The position numbers and the translations under genes are program-made. From Sulfitobacter sp. BSw21498 (GTDB lineage: Bacteria; Pseudomonadota; Alphaproteobacteria; Rhodobacterales; Rhodobacteraceae), in assembly GCF_006064855.1 (NCBI RefSeq), contig NZ_CP040753.1, positions 1,674,001 to 1,738,000 of the forward strand: DNA of 64,000 nt, in the 5' to 3' direction. Each line of letters opens with the position of its first letter. Positions within the stretch are counted from its first letter, which is position 1. Of this stretch, positions 1 through 9,358 are shown in pieces. A model generated the notes under the pieces. The model was not told where the DNA came from. It worked only from the letters and a program-made list of their open reading frames with translations, and did no database searches.

Positions 1-567
1 GATCTCGTGACGTGTCAGGGGCAGAACGAGCTCCTGATCCATTGCGTCGGCGATGGTAAGCTGTTGTCGGCGCACCAGCATTTCGATGAAGGTCGCGATC
101 TTTTCGCGGGCGGTCTTGCGGCCCAGCAACAGCATCCAGTCGCGCGCGGCGTCCAGTTCATCCAGCGCCATTTCCATCAGCCGTTGGGCAATATGGGGCG
201 TGGTTTCGATCAATGCCTCGAAGGGTTTGCGGTGAAAGCAGCACAGCGTCACATCGGTCACCGCCACCACATCGAAATCAATCGTCTCGCGCCCGGGACG
301 GCCGATAAAATCCGACGGCAGCAGCAAGCCGACCATCTGGGTGCGCCCGTCTTCCATCGTTTTGCCAAGGCTGGCGACGCCTGCCACGACCGACGCGACA
401 TAAGTCAGCCCATCACCGCGCCACAGCACCTGATCCCCCGCCTTGAACGATTTATAGGTTTTGATCTGTTCAAGCATCAACAGCTCGTCGTCGTCGCAGC
501 GCGCACAAACGGCACGGTGACGGATCGGGCATTCACTGCATTTCGGACGGGACTGTAGATCAAGCAT
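1..567 (-). CDS. fnrL: FnrL-type Crp/Fnr regulator (3' end outside window)
   Basis: Oxygen-sensing transcription factor of the FNR class, cytoplasmic, expected to carry an oxygen-labile [4Fe-4S] cluster. Reading the minus strand from the ATG at 567 gives an N-terminus with cysteines at 10, 13, 21 and 24 inside CSECPIRHRAVCARC, and further cysteines at 109-110 in the effector domain that could supply the fourth ligand. The stretch LLLPSDFIGRPGRETIDF and the following dimerisation helix (ALDELDAARDWMLLLGRK) match alphaproteobacterial FnrL. The DNA-binding HTH would lie beyond position 1, so the gene is cut by the window edge. It follows kynU on the same strand after 107 bases and is probably transcribed separately. 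In this family it activates microaerobic and anaerobic genes through TTGAT-N4-ATCAA boxes (family knowledge). Confidence 0.88.
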   Translation of the reverse strand, partial: MLDLQSRPKCSECPIRHRAVCARCDDDELLMLEQIKTYKSFKAGDQVLWRGDGLTYVASVVAGVASLGKTMEDGRTQMVGLLLPSDFIGRPGRETIDFDVVAVTDVTLCCFHRKPFEALIETTPHIAQRLMEMALDELDAARDWMLLLGRKTAREKIATFIEMLVRRQQLTIADAMDQELVLPLTRHEI

Positions 568-619
568 GGCACAACCATAGCGCCCAACTGCGCGAATAAC
601 CATCGCCAAGACGCGTCCC

Positions 620-655
620 GCCACAGCGCTGCGTCCCGATGTCGCTTGCTGTGGC
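620..655 (-). terminator. Possible terminator hairpin after kynU
   Basis: Arms GCCACAGC (620-627) and GCTGTGGC (648-655) are perfectly complementary with a 20-base loop. It lies just downstream of the kynU stop on the minus strand and ahead of fnrL. There is no clear T-run, so a terminator role is only plausible. Confidence 0.3.
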
Positions 656-674
656 AGAGCATGGTTTGTGCCGG

Positions 675-1865
675 TCAGGTCACATCGCGCTTTTGATGAT
701 ACTCGGGTCGGTCCCAGCTGCGGGTGTTCAGGATATCGGCCAGAATATCCACCGCACCGCGCACGTCGGCCTCGTCGATATAAAGCGGCGTGAAACCAAA
801 GCGCATGATGTCGGGCGCGCGGAAATCACCAATCACATCCCGCGAAATTAGGGCCTGCATCACCGCATAGCCATTCTTTGACGCAAACGACACCTGACTG
901 CCGCGGTGGCTTGCGTCGCGTGGGCTGGCCAGCGTCAGCTCGGGGCAGTGCTCTTCGACAAGCTGGATGAAAAGTTCGCTCAGCGCGACGGACTTGGCGC
1001 GCAAGTCGGCCATATCCACGTCGTCCCAAACGCCCAGCGCGTGTTCCAGCGCGGCCAGTTGGATCACAGGGGGTGTCCCGACGCGCATGCGTTCGATGCC
1101 GGGTGCCGGACGATAGCCTGTTTCAAACGCGAAAGGCGCATCATGCCCCAGCCATCCGGCCAGCGCGGGTTGGATTTCGGCGACAATATCAGGCCGCGCA
1201 TAGACAAACGCCGGGGCCCCCGGCCCACCGTTGAGGTATTTATAAGTGCAACCGACGGCGAATTCAGCATTGCAGACAGCCACATCGACGGGCACGGCCC
1301 CTGCGCTATGCGCCAGATCCCACAGCATCACCGCCCCAGCCCCATGGGCCGCCGCCGTAATGCCCGCCATGTCGTGCATCCGGCCCGTGCGATAATCGAC
1401 CTGCGTGATCATCGCGACCGAAACATCGTCGGTCATGGCACCTGCCACCTCTTCGGGGGCGACGATACGCAGCTCGTAGTCCTGCCCCAGTTGGTTGATC
1501 AACCCTTCGGCCATATACAGATCCGACGGAAAGTTGCCGCTGTCCGATAGGATCACCCGCCGGTCAGGGCGCATCTTTAGCGCGGCAGACAGAGCCTGAA
1601 ACACTTTGACCGATAGCGTGTCGCCCATGGTCACCGACCCCTTTGGCGCGCCGATCAAACGGGCGATGCGGTTACCCACACGGGCGGGCTGCGCCATCCA
1701 TCCGTCAAGGTTCCAGCCCTTGATCAGATGCGCGCCCCATTGCGCCTGCACCACATCTTGAACCTTTTCGGCCGTGCCCACAGGCAGCGGCCCTAGCGAG
1801 TTTCCGTCAAGGTAGATCATGCCCTCGGGCAGGGAGAAGCGGTCTTTCATCGGCAGTTGGGTCAC
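675..1865 (-). CDS. kynU: Kynureninase
   Basis: PLP enzyme that cleaves kynurenine (or 3-hydroxykynurenine) to anthranilate (or 3-hydroxyanthranilate) plus alanine; cytosolic. The 396 residues match the usual family length. The PLP-lysine region [11 protein letters not shown], the preceding [13 protein letters not shown] segment and the N-terminal [11 protein letters not shown] are diagnostic. Its start codon overlaps the kynA stop by four bases, so the two are translationally coupled in a gntR-kynA-kynU operon. No kynurenine formamidase (kynB) is present in this operon or elsewhere in the window, so the middle step must be encoded elsewhere. The DNA shows no anthranilate degradation gene nearby, so the fate of the product is unknown. 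Confidence 0.95.
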   Translation of the reverse strand: MTQLPMKDRFSLPEGMIYLDGNSLGPLPVGTAEKVQDVVQAQWGAHLIKGWNLDGWMAQPARVGNRIARLIGAPKGSVTMGDTLSVKVFQALSAALKMRPDRRVILSDSGNFPSDLYMAEGLINQLGQDYELRIVAPEEVAGAMTDDVSVAMITQVDYRTGRMHDMAGITAAAHGAGAVMLWDLAHSAGAVPVDVAVCNAEFAVGCTYKYLNGGPGAPAFVYARPDIVAEIQPALAGWLGHDAPFAFETGYRPAPGIERMRVGTPPVIQLAALEHALGVWDDVDMADLRAKSVALSELFIQLVEEHCPELTLASPRDASHRGSQVSFASKNGYAVMQALISRDVIGDFRAPDIMRFGFTPLYIDEADVRGAVDILADILNTRSWDRPEYHQKRDVT

Positions 1866-2692
1866 AGGACACCTCGTAAGTTCCAGAGTTCGGGAAAAAG
1901 TTCGACTTCGAGCATCCGGCGCAGGTATTTCACCCCCGACGTGCCGCCCGTGCCACGTTTAAATCCGATGATGCGTTCCACCGTGGTCACATGGTTGAAC
2001 CGCCAGCGGCGAAAGTAATCTTCCAGATCGACCAGCTTTTCGGCCAGCTCGTACAGCTGCCAATGGGCGCGCGGGTCTTTGTACACGGTGACCCACGCCT
2101 GCATGACCGCATCATCCGCCGCATGGGGGGTGCCCATCGCATAGACATGCGCGTCAAAGCTTCGCCCCGTTGCCTCTGCCAGCAGGTCAAGCGCCACGTG
2201 ATACAGCGATTTCGTGCCCAGTTCCTGCGTCAACATGTGGTGCAGTTCAGGGCGGTGTTCATGCACCTTCATCATCGCACGGTTGCGGTTCCCGAGGATG
2301 AATTCGATCAGCCGGTATTGATGCGACTGGAACCCCGACGACGCGCCAAGGTCATCGCGGAAATCAGTGTATTCGCTGGGGGTCATTGTGCGCAGCACGT
2401 CCCACGCGCTGTTAAGCTGTTCAAAAATACGCGCCACACGGGCCAGCATCTTCATCGCGGGGGCGAAATCGCCTTGCGCCAAATGCGCCCGGGCGGAAGA
2501 AAGCTCGTGCAGGCAAAGGCGCATCCACAGCTCGGACGTCTGGTGCTGGATGATGAACAACATCTCGTCGTGGGCGTCCGATTTGCAGTTCTGCGCCCCG
2601 AGGATCGGGTCAAGTGACAGGTAGTCGGTATAAGACATATCCTTGGCAAAGGACATTTGTGCGCCCTCGTCAGCGGGGTTGTAGCCGGTCAT
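1862..2692 (-). CDS. kynA: Tryptophan 2,3-dioxygenase
   Basis: Haem enzyme that opens the indole ring of L-tryptophan to N-formylkynurenine, the first step of the kynurenine pathway. The 276-residue length is typical. The motif [14 protein letters not shown] near residues 46-59 and the [20 protein letters not shown] segment carry the known substrate- and haem-contacting residues. The start overlaps the stop of the upstream gntR gene by four bases and the stop overlaps kynU, giving a tightly coupled three-gene unit. Regulation is probably by the GntR protein through the palindrome at 3496-3516. I am confident of the identity; induction by tryptophan or kynurenine is an inference. Confidence 0.96.
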   Translation of the reverse strand: MTGYNPADEGAQMSFAKDMSYTDYLSLDPILGAQNCKSDAHDEMLFIIQHQTSELWMRLCLHELSSARAHLAQGDFAPAMKMLARVARIFEQLNSAWDVLRTMTPSEYTDFRDDLGASSGFQSHQYRLIEFILGNRNRAMMKVHEHRPELHHMLTQELGTKSLYHVALDLLAEATGRSFDAHVYAMGTPHAADDAVMQAWVTVYKDPRAHWQLYELAEKLVDLEDYFRRWRFNHVTTVERIIGFKRGTGGTSGVKYLRRMLEVELFPELWNLRGVL

Positions 2693-3459
2693 GCGGGAGT
2701 CTCCGATTGGGGGCCGAGGGTTTTAGCAAACGGCGAATGGGCAGGCATCAAGGTCGATAGCTCCTCGAAGGCGGCGATGCTGAGGCCGGTGTGATGGCGA
2801 AAGGCCGCAAGCGCCGCAGCCGGATCGTGATCAAGTGCTGCCTGATAAAGCGCACGGTGCGGTTCCAGCGCCATGCCAGCAGCAGAGACAGCGGCCGCTT
2901 TGGTCGCAAGCGATGGCGCGGTTTGGGTCAGATCGCGCAGGCCTGACTGAATAAAGCGGTGATAGCGGCCCAGCTGATCCTGCAACTGCCCTGCAAACCG
3001 CGCCATCCAAGGCGACCGCGCACCGGCGACCAACGCTTGGTGAAAGGCCAGATGCCGCCGTGTCCATTGGGCAAGCGCGTCATCTTCACGAATTACCGAC
3101 GGCACGGTCGTTTTCGCCAGGTGGTAGTAGGCACCGATGACCCCTGCCTCCCATGCATCATCGGCCTGGCTGACGGAATGGGCCAGCATCGCCCCTTCGA
3201 CAGCGTCGCGGCTGCGTTCTAGGTCCAGAAGGTCGGCGCGGGTCAGTGGGGTGACGCGAAAGCCCTTGTTATGCTCGGGCACGACCAGCTGTTCCACCGC
3301 AAGCCGGTTCAGACATTCGCGAAGGGGCGTCAGCCCGATGGCATAGCGTTCGGACAACGCAGGCAGGCGCAAGACCATGCCAGGCGGTAATTCTAGCGTC
3401 AGGATGTCGCGCCGGAGCCTGTCGAATAGGATGTCTGATTTCGACTGCCGAAGTGTCAT
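2689..3459 (-). CDS. GntR-family (FCD) regulator of the kyn operon
   Basis: DNA-binding repressor or activator with a winged helix at about residues 10-75 and an all-helical FCD ligand-binding domain behind it. The ATG at 3459 is chosen because GGGGAGAGG lies just upstream in the transcript; an earlier in-frame start would add eight residues without a better ribosome site. It is the first gene of the kyn operon (four-base overlap with kynA), so it probably regulates its own operon in response to tryptophan or a kynurenine intermediate. A perfect 7-7-7 palindrome lies 37 bases before the start. The ligand is not deducible from sequence. Confidence 0.85.
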   Translation of the reverse strand: MTLRQSKSDILFDRLRRDILTLELPPGMVLRLPALSERYAIGLTPLRECLNRLAVEQLVVPEHNKGFRVTPLTRADLLDLERSRDAVEGAMLAHSVSQADDAWEAGVIGAYYHLAKTTVPSVIREDDALAQWTRRHLAFHQALVAGARSPWMARFAGQLQDQLGRYHRFIQSGLRDLTQTAPSLATKAAAVSAAGMALEPHRALYQAALDHDPAAALAAFRHHTGLSIAAFEELSTLMPAHSPFAKTLGPQSETPA

Positions 3460-3495
3460 AGGCGCGCCCCTCTCCCCGCACATTCTGACAAGTAA

Positions 3496-3516
3496 ATACG
3501 ATCATGTAAATCGTAT
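3496..3516. promoter_or_regulatory. Palindromic operator upstream of gntR-kynAU
   Basis: ATACGAT (3496-3502), a 7-base spacer, then ATCGTAT (3510-3516) form a perfect inverted repeat in the AT-rich gap between gntR and the divergent amidotransferase gene. Spacing and position fit a dimeric GntR-family site that could control both directions. Confidence 0.6.
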
Positions 3517-3640
3517 ATTATTATTTCCGCAGGTGATCTGGTCTTTGATCGGCAACGCTCTACCTGTCCTGCCACAAACACACGGCGCAGCGCTTTTGAC
3601 TGTGATGCCCGTGATCGCCCTTTGAAGAGATAGGAAACCT

Positions 3641-4591
3641 ATGTGTCGCGTTCTCGCCTATATCGGGCCCGAAATTCCGCTTGAAAGCCTGCTAACCAAG
3701 CCGGAAAATAGTCTAATCAACCAGAGCCTTGATCCCGAACTGCACCCGAACCTGCAACTTGCGGGCTGGGGATTTGGGTTATGGAGCGCGCATCTGCTGA
3801 AACCCGAAGAGCCGCTGTTGTATCATCGCCCAATGGCGGCGTTTCATGATGACAACGCCCCCGGGATCATTCCCAGTCTTCAGGCCAGCACCATGCTCGC
3901 CCATGTCCGAGCCGCGGCCTATGATGCGCGCAACGTGTTGGCCGATGAAAACTGCCACCCGTTCTCGTTCAAGGGCACGCCGTGGATCATCGCACAGAAC
4001 GGGGCCCTGCCCCATTGGCGGCTGCTGCAACGCGAATTGCTGACGCTGTGCAAGGACAACTATCTTCGCCAGATGAAGGGCACGACCGACACCGAATTCT
4101 TCTACGTGCTGCTGCTGTCCCTGATGGAGGGCGACAGCGATGACGATGTGCAAGTGGCGTTTGAAAAGCTGCTTGGCGCGGTGCTGGAGGCGATGCGCAA
4201 ACTGGACTTGGTGGCCCTAACCAAGCTCAAGATCGCGCTGGTGTCTCCCGACCGGATCATCGGCGTGAACTATGGCGCAGGCCACAAGGGCGAAACGGCC
4301 CCCGAGGGCGACTGGAAAGAGCTGCGCAAGGCAGGCCCCGGCACCGACGACTATTCTTTGTCGATGCTACTGGAACCGATGTACCTACTGATGGGCCAGA
4401 ATTATCAGGACTACGCCGACAGCTACAAGGTCGACAGCAGCGCCGAGGGGGAAGCGACCTCGGCCATTTTCGCGTCCGAACCGCTGACTGAAGACCGCGA
4501 TGACTGGTTGCGTATCCGTTTTGGAGAGATGGTCGCCCTGCGCCGTACAGATGGCAAAATCTCCAAGACCGTGACCAAGCTGGACGTATAG
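3641..4591 (+). CDS. Class II glutamine amidotransferase (EgtC-like)
   Basis: The protein begins MCRVLAYIG; removal of Met1 would leave Cys2 as the N-terminal nucleophile, which is the hallmark of Ntn-type glutamine amidotransferases. HVRAAAYDARNV, NCHPFSFKG and AQNGALPHW match the glutaminase pocket of EgtC/YafJ-like proteins. The length of 316 residues means the protein is essentially the glutaminase domain with a C-terminal extension and no synthase domain. No ergothioneine genes (egtB, egtD) are nearby, so the EgtC label is structural only. It is followed after 33 bases by a poly-gamma-glutamate hydrolase-like gene, suggesting a shared role in hydrolysing gamma-glutamyl amides; that link is inference. 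Confidence 0.82.
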   Translation: MCRVLAYIGPEIPLESLLTKPENSLINQSLDPELHPNLQLAGWGFGLWSAHLLKPEEPLLYHRPMAAFHDDNAPGIIPSLQASTMLAHVRAAAYDARNVLADENCHPFSFKGTPWIIAQNGALPHWRLLQRELLTLCKDNYLRQMKGTTDTEFFYVLLLSLMEGDSDDDVQVAFEKLLGAVLEAMRKLDLVALTKLKIALVSPDRIIGVNYGAGHKGETAPEGDWKELRKAGPGTDDYSLSMLLEPMYLLMGQNYQDYADSYKVDSSAEGEATSAIFASEPLTEDRDDWLRIRFGEMVALRRTDGKISKTVTKLDV

Positions 4592-4624
4592 CCCGCCCCC
4601 CTTTGCACGTTGGAAAGGACATAC

Positions 4625-5218
4625 ATGGCCGACCGTTATCCCGATTTCGCCACGCTTGCCGCCGCGCATGAGGCGGGGAAAGACTACCGTATCACAGTCA
4701 AGGATCGCAGCACGCCCGTTGTGATCCTTGCGCCGCATGGGGGCACGATCGAACCCGAGACGGCGCAGATCGCGCGGGCTGTGGCAGGGGATGATCTGTC
4801 GTTCTATCTGTTCGAGGCGCTGCACCTCGGTGCCCATGGCGATTTCCACATTACCTCGCACCGGTTTGATGAACCCGACGCACTGGCACTGGTGGCGCGG
4901 GCAGTCACGTCGGTCGCCGTGCACGGGCGCAAGAACGACGGCACCGACGCGGTCTGGCTCGGGGGCCGTGCCGAAGGCCTGCGCGATGCCATTGGCGAAG
5001 CCCTGCGCGCCGCGGGGTTTGCGGCTGAACTCAACACGGCGTTGCCCGGCGTGCATCCGACCAACATCTGCAATCGCACCCTCAGCGGCGCGGGCGTGCA
5101 GCTAGAACTGTCCCGATCCCTGCGCCACGCGTTGTCACAAGATACCGCGATTATGGACCGCTTTAGCGCCGCGCTTCGGGAAGCGATAACGAAGGCCGGT
5201 ACCTCCGACAGAGCCTGA
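4625..5218 (+). CDS. Poly-gamma-glutamate hydrolase family protein
   Basis: The 197-residue protein resembles the phage-derived poly-gamma-glutamate hydrolase (PghP/DUF867) family of zinc peptidases. LAPHGGTIEP (about residues 39-48), a HITSHRFDEP stretch and the VHGRKNDG segment supply the histidine and acidic residues expected of the zinc site. ATG 4625 is preferred because GGAAAGGAC lies directly upstream. There is no signal peptide, so it is probably cytoplasmic, unlike secreted depolymerases. It follows the amidotransferase gene closely and precedes an asparaginase, consistent with a small amide/peptide-hydrolysis group. The substrate in this organism is unknown. Confidence 0.75.
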   Translation: MADRYPDFATLAAAHEAGKDYRITVKDRSTPVVILAPHGGTIEPETAQIARAVAGDDLSFYLFEALHLGAHGDFHITSHRFDEPDALALVARAVTSVAVHGRKNDGTDAVWLGGRAEGLRDAIGEALRAAGFAAELNTALPGVHPTNICNRTLSGAGVQLELSRSLRHALSQDTAIMDRFSAALREAITKAGTSDRA

Positions 5219-5371
5219 CTGGAACCCTGTGCCGGTACTCTGATCGGGTCCGCCCGACGCATGGCAATCCAGCCCGCCTGATGCAGGCTTGACAGCAGCG
5301 GACGCATCTGGTCCGCCTGCGGCACTTTTAAGAGAGGCCTTTGCAGGGGCAATCAGCACAAAGGGTGCAGC

Positions 5372-6322
5372 ATGGCGATATTATTGATCCATACCGGTGG
5401 CACAATTGGCATGGCCCAGACCCCCGACGGATTTGCACCGCGTGCGGGCGTGGTCGAAGACGCCGTGGCAGCCTTGGTTGCCAGTGGTCTCGTCTCAGAC
5501 ACGGTCGAGGTGCTGCGGCTTGATCCCTTGATCGATTCCGCCCAAGCCACGCCGCAGGACTGGCTGCGCATCGCCGAAACCATCCACCAGTACCGTGATC
5601 GCTTTGACGGGTTTGTTGTAACCCATGGCACGGATACGCTGGCCTATACCGCCGCTGCGCTGTGCCTAGCGCTGCCCGGACTGGCACGTCCCGTGATCGT
5701 GACCGGAGCCATGCGCCCGCTGACCGTCGCCGATACCGATGGCACCGCAAATCTGATCGATGCGCTGATCGCTGCCCGTACGGCGGCGGCTGGTGTCTGG
5801 GTCCAGTTCGGCGGCAAGCGGTTGCATGGCGCACGCGTGCGCAAGGCCCATTCGCAAGCGCTGGACGCCTTTACCGCCGCGCCCACAGACAGCGTGCCGC
5901 GCATTGCAGCCCCTGCCCCTGAACTTAGCCCGCTGCGCCCGCATGAGGTCGCAGTGCTGACTGTCACCCCCGGTTTCAGCGCCGCCTTGCTGGATCAGGC
6001 TGCGGGCATGTGCGACGGGATCGTCCTGCGTTGCTATGGTGCCGGCACGGTCCCCGACAGCCCTCCTTTGCGCGCTGCCCTGCGCAAGGCCCGAGACAGG
6101 GCCGTTCCGGTGGTCGCCGTCAGCCAATGTGCCGAAGGCGGCATGCAGATCGGCACCTATGCCGCGGGCAAGGCGCTGCGAGACAGCGGCGCGATCGACG
6201 GTGGCCAGATGACACCTGAAATGGCCTTTGTAAAAATCCAGTTCGCGCTGAGCCAGCACAGCGATTTCGACGCGCGACAACGCTATCTGGCGACAGATCA
6301 ATGCGGAGAAATTGCGGATTAA
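5372..6322 (+). CDS. Asparaginase family protein
   Basis: Hydrolyses L-asparagine (possibly glutamine) to the acid and ammonia. Both nucleophilic threonine motifs are present: HTGGTIGMA near the N-terminus and THGTDTLAYTAAAL at about residues 75-88. The length (316) is slightly shorter than secreted type II enzymes and there is no signal peptide, so a cytoplasmic type I-like enzyme is likely. The 153-base gap upstream leaves room for its own promoter. Genes for a glutamine amidotransferase and an amino-acid/Na+ symporter flank it, which supports amide-nitrogen use. Confidence 0.9.
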   Translation: MAILLIHTGGTIGMAQTPDGFAPRAGVVEDAVAALVASGLVSDTVEVLRLDPLIDSAQATPQDWLRIAETIHQYRDRFDGFVVTHGTDTLAYTAAALCLALPGLARPVIVTGAMRPLTVADTDGTANLIDALIAARTAAAGVWVQFGGKRLHGARVRKAHSQALDAFTAAPTDSVPRIAAPAPELSPLRPHEVAVLTVTPGFSAALLDQAAGMCDGIVLRCYGAGTVPDSPPLRAALRKARDRAVPVVAVSQCAEGGMQIGTYAAGKALRDSGAIDGGQMTPEMAFVKIQFALSQHSDFDARQRYLATDQCGEIAD

Positions 6323-6329
6323 CCTCCGA

Positions 6330-6351
6330 AAAGCCGTCCCGTCTCGGCTTT
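6330..6351 (+). terminator. Possible terminator after asparaginase
   Basis: AAAGCCG (6330-6336) and CGGCTTT (6345-6351) pair perfectly around an 8-base loop directly after the asparaginase stop. It ends in only three T residues, so efficiency is uncertain. Confidence 0.4.
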
Positions 6352-6483
6352 GCCTAAAAATTAAGCTCATAAGTTTCAACGCACTAGACGCGGCATGACT
6401 GGCACATCCGTCCTGCTGCGTCATTCGGCTTTACGCTTTGGGCACGATCGCCTTAAAACGCGGCAAAACATAGGGACATAAAT

Positions 6484-7911
6484 ATGGAATTTCTTGAACT
6501 TCTCTTCGGCTGGATCGGAGACTTCACCTGGGGGTGGTCGCTGATCCCGATCCTCGTCATCTTCGGTATTTTCATCACCATCACGACCGGTTTCGTGCAG
6601 ATCGAATACTTTGGCCGCATGTTCCGCGTCCTGTCGAACAAGAACAACGCGGACGATTCTAATCAGATTTCGGCACGCGAAGCGCTGCTGGTATCGGTCG
6701 GCGGACGTGTCGGCGGCGGGAACATCGCAGGGGTCGCGGTTGCGATCTCGCTTGGCGGTCCCGGTGCTGTCTTTTGGATGTGGGCCATCGCGCTGGTCGG
6801 CATGGCCACCAGCCTTGTCGAATGTTCGCTTGCCCAGCTGTTCAAACGCAAAGTCGGAGAGCACACCTACCGCGGCGGTCCGGCTGGCGCGATCATCCAC
6901 GGGTTGGGCAAAGAATACCGCTGGCTGGCCGTGGTTTACGCGATCTGCCTGATTGCCGCCTTTGGCCTCGGCTTTAACGCGTTCCAGGGCAACACGGTCG
7001 CTGGGTCCATGCAAGACAGCTTTGGCATTGACCGCATCTGGACCGGCATCGCGCTGGCGATCGTCTCGGGCTTTATCATCTTTGGCGGCATCCACCGCAT
7101 CGCCAAAGTGTCCGATGTTGTGGTGCCGATCATGGCCATCGGGTATCTGGGAATGGCGCTGATCGTGATCTTGCTGAACATCACCAGCCTGCCCGGCGTG
7201 ATCTATGACATCGTCACCAACGCCTTCGGCCTGCAAGAAGCCGTCGGTGGTGGCATGGGGGCGGCCGTCGCCCAAGGTCTGCGTCGCGGTCTGTTCTCGA
7301 ACGAGGCCGGCCTTGGTTCAGCGCCGAACGTGGCTGCCACAGCAGAGGTACGCCACCCGATCAGCCAAGGCATCACACAGTCGTTTTCGGTCTTTATCGA
7401 CACAATCATCATCTGTTCGTGCACGGCCTTCGTGATCTTGCTGGGCGATGTCTATGTCCCCGGTGCCGAAGGCATCGACGGTGTGGCGCTGACACAGCAA
7501 AGCATGGTGTCGCATCTGGGCACATGGGTGCAGTACTTCCTGAGCGGCGCGATCTTGCTGTTCTCGTTCTCGTCGATCATCTACAACTACTATCTGGGTG
7601 AAAACGCGATGACTGTGCTGACCAAAAGCCCCTTGGGTATTCTGGGTCTGCGGATCGCGATCATCGCCATTGTCTTCCTTGGGGCGACAGCACCGGCGGC
7701 GACAGCGGTGTTCTTCTTCTCGGATCCGATGATGGGTATTCTGGCGCTGGTCAACTTGCTGGCGATCATGATGCTGTTTCCTGTGGCCATGCGCCTGCTG
7801 CGCGACTTCCGTCAGCAGCTTAAGGCCGGCATCGAACGTCCTGTGCTGAACCCCGATGACTATGCCGATCTGGACATCGACCGCGACGCGTGGAAGCTCC
7901 CCGCAGAGTGA
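6484..7911 (+). CDS. Sodium:alanine (AGCS-family) symporter
   Basis: Inner-membrane transporter of about ten to eleven helices that takes up alanine, glycine or a related amino acid with Na+. The family signatures VGGRVGGGNIAGVAVAISL (about residues 72-90) and GPGAVFWMWAIALVGMATS are clear, as are RRGLFSNEAGLGSAPN and AEVRHPISQGI. The length of 475 residues is normal. It stands alone between the asparaginase gene and a strong terminator at 7939, so it is probably monocistronic. The precise amino acid cannot be read from the sequence. Confidence 0.93.
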   Translation: MEFLELLFGWIGDFTWGWSLIPILVIFGIFITITTGFVQIEYFGRMFRVLSNKNNADDSNQISAREALLVSVGGRVGGGNIAGVAVAISLGGPGAVFWMWAIALVGMATSLVECSLAQLFKRKVGEHTYRGGPAGAIIHGLGKEYRWLAVVYAICLIAAFGLGFNAFQGNTVAGSMQDSFGIDRIWTGIALAIVSGFIIFGGIHRIAKVSDVVVPIMAIGYLGMALIVILLNITSLPGVIYDIVTNAFGLQEAVGGGMGAAVAQGLRRGLFSNEAGLGSAPNVAATAEVRHPISQGITQSFSVFIDTIIICSCTAFVILLGDVYVPGAEGIDGVALTQQSMVSHLGTWVQYFLSGAILLFSFSSIIYNYYLGENAMTVLTKSPLGILGLRIAIIAIVFLGATAPAATAVFFFSDPMMGILALVNLLAIMMLFPVAMRLLRDFRQQLKAGIERPVLNPDDYADLDIDRDAWKLPAE

Positions 7912-7938
7912 TCTGAACGCATCTTACCTGACTTCGAG

Positions 7939-7973
7939 ACGGGCCGTAGCATCTGCTGCGGCCCGTTTCTTTT
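7939..7973 (+). terminator. Rho-independent terminator of the AGCS gene
   Basis: ACGGGCCG (7939-7946) pairs with CGGCCCGT (7959-7966) and is followed by TTCTTTT. It lies 28 bases after the symporter stop codon. Confidence 0.8.
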
Positions 7974-8073
7974 GCACCCCGACGCAGCGTTCCAGAACTC
8001 GGTGATGGTCAATACCGCCTGCCTCGCCCCATAGTTGCGCAAAGACATGCAACCAATCGGGGAGGAACGGCAC

Positions 8074-9231
8074 ATGGCTGAATTCGATATCATCATCTAC
8101 GGCGCAACTGGATTTACGGGGCGGCTGGTCGCGGAATACATCCACGCGACCTATCCGGATCGTCCCTGGGCCATGGCCGGTCGCAGCGCATCCAAGCTTG
8201 CGTCGGTGCGCGACGAGATGGGTCTACCTGCCGATACGCCCCTGATCGAGGCAGATGCCTCTGACCCGGCGTCGCTGGACGCGATGGTCGCACGGGCGCG
8301 GGTTATCATCACCACGGTCGGCCCCTATCTGCTGTATGGCGAACCGCTGGTCGCGGCCTGTGTCAAAGCCGGCACCGATTACGTCGACCTGTCGGGCGAG
8401 CCGCCGTTCATGTGGGACATGATCGAGAAATACAACGATGCTGCCAAAGCCAGCGGTGCGCGGATCGTGCATTCATGTGGCTTCGACAGCATTCCCTTCG
8501 ACATGGGCGTCTATTTTCTGCAACAAGAGGCGCAGAAACGCTTTGGCGCGCCGCTTCGGGAGGTCAAAGGTCGGGTGCGCGGCATGAAGGGGACCTTCTC
8601 TGGCGGGACAGCCGCGTCGGGCAAAGAAACCATGAAGCTCGCCATGGGCGACCCAGAGGTTATGAAACGTCTGGTGTCGTCCTTTGCGCTGACACCGGGG
8701 TTCGAGGGGCCCAAGCAACCCTATGGCAACAAGCCCTACGAAGACCCCGATTTTGGCATCTGGGTCGCACCCTTTGTCATGGCGTCGATCAACACCAAGA
8801 ATGTGCACCGATCAAACATGTTGATGGGCCACCCCTACGGCACGGAATTCACCTACGAAGAGATGATGTTCACCGGCAAGGGCGAGAAGGGCGAAGCGAT
8901 CGCCAGCAGCATCGCCAAATCCAACCCTATGGGCGACGGTGATATCAAACCGGGCGAAGGCCCCTCGAAAGAGGAACGCGACAACGGCAGCTATGACCTG
9001 ATGTTCACCGGCGTTACCGACGGGGGCGAGCGGCTGACTGTCGGGGTCAAGGGCGACCGTGATCCGGGCTACGGGTCTACCTCCAAGATGTTGACCGAAG
9101 CAGCGATCTGCCTGATCGAAGAGGCCGCAGCCGCCCCCGGTGGCGTTCTGACAGCGGCACCCGTTTTTGGCAGCGCGATCATCGACCGGCTGACCGCCAA
9201 TGCGGGGCTCAGCTTTGACGTAGAAAGCTGA
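8074..9231 (+). CDS. Saccharopine-dehydrogenase-like NADP-binding enoyl reductase family protein
   Basis: Oxidoreductase with an N-terminal Rossmann fold: DIIIYGATGFTGRLVAEYI is the nucleotide-binding loop and HSCGFDSIPFD at about residues 130-140 is characteristic of the saccharopine-dehydrogenase/trans-acting enoyl reductase family. The start at 8074 follows GGGGAGGAA. Length is 385 residues. Proteins of this family are often labelled saccharopine dehydrogenase, but no lysine catabolic gene is nearby and real lysine-pathway function is unlikely. The gene sits alone between a terminator and an SMP-30-like gene. The substrate is unknown, possibly a lipid or acyl compound. Confidence 0.78.
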   Translation: MAEFDIIIYGATGFTGRLVAEYIHATYPDRPWAMAGRSASKLASVRDEMGLPADTPLIEADASDPASLDAMVARARVIITTVGPYLLYGEPLVAACVKAGTDYVDLSGEPPFMWDMIEKYNDAAKASGARIVHSCGFDSIPFDMGVYFLQQEAQKRFGAPLREVKGRVRGMKGTFSGGTAASGKETMKLAMGDPEVMKRLVSSFALTPGFEGPKQPYGNKPYEDPDFGIWVAPFVMASINTKNVHRSNMLMGHPYGTEFTYEEMMFTGKGEKGEAIASSIAKSNPMGDGDIKPGEGPSKEERDNGSYDLMFTGVTDGGERLTVGVKGDRDPGYGSTSKMLTEAAICLIEEAAAAPGGVLTAAPVFGSAIIDRLTANAGLSFDVES

Positions 9232-9358
9232 CGAATGCCTCCCTCGCGGTGACCATCACTGCGGGGGCTCCGCGTGCTGCCTCTTGAACCGGCGCAGCGG
9301 ATCGGCAACCGTACACTGTGCGCCACTACCTACGCGCGAATCCTGCGGAGGATCCCCC

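Noticed and set aside
906..1550. Long plus-strand frames opposite kynU and many other genes
   Set aside because: They are antisense shadows produced by high G+C codon bias; they lack ribosome sites and family similarity.
1862..3459. Link between tryptophan catabolism and the reductive dehalogenase (halogenated tryptophan breakdown)
   Set aside because: The genes are about 10 kb apart, with separate regulators and no shared operator.
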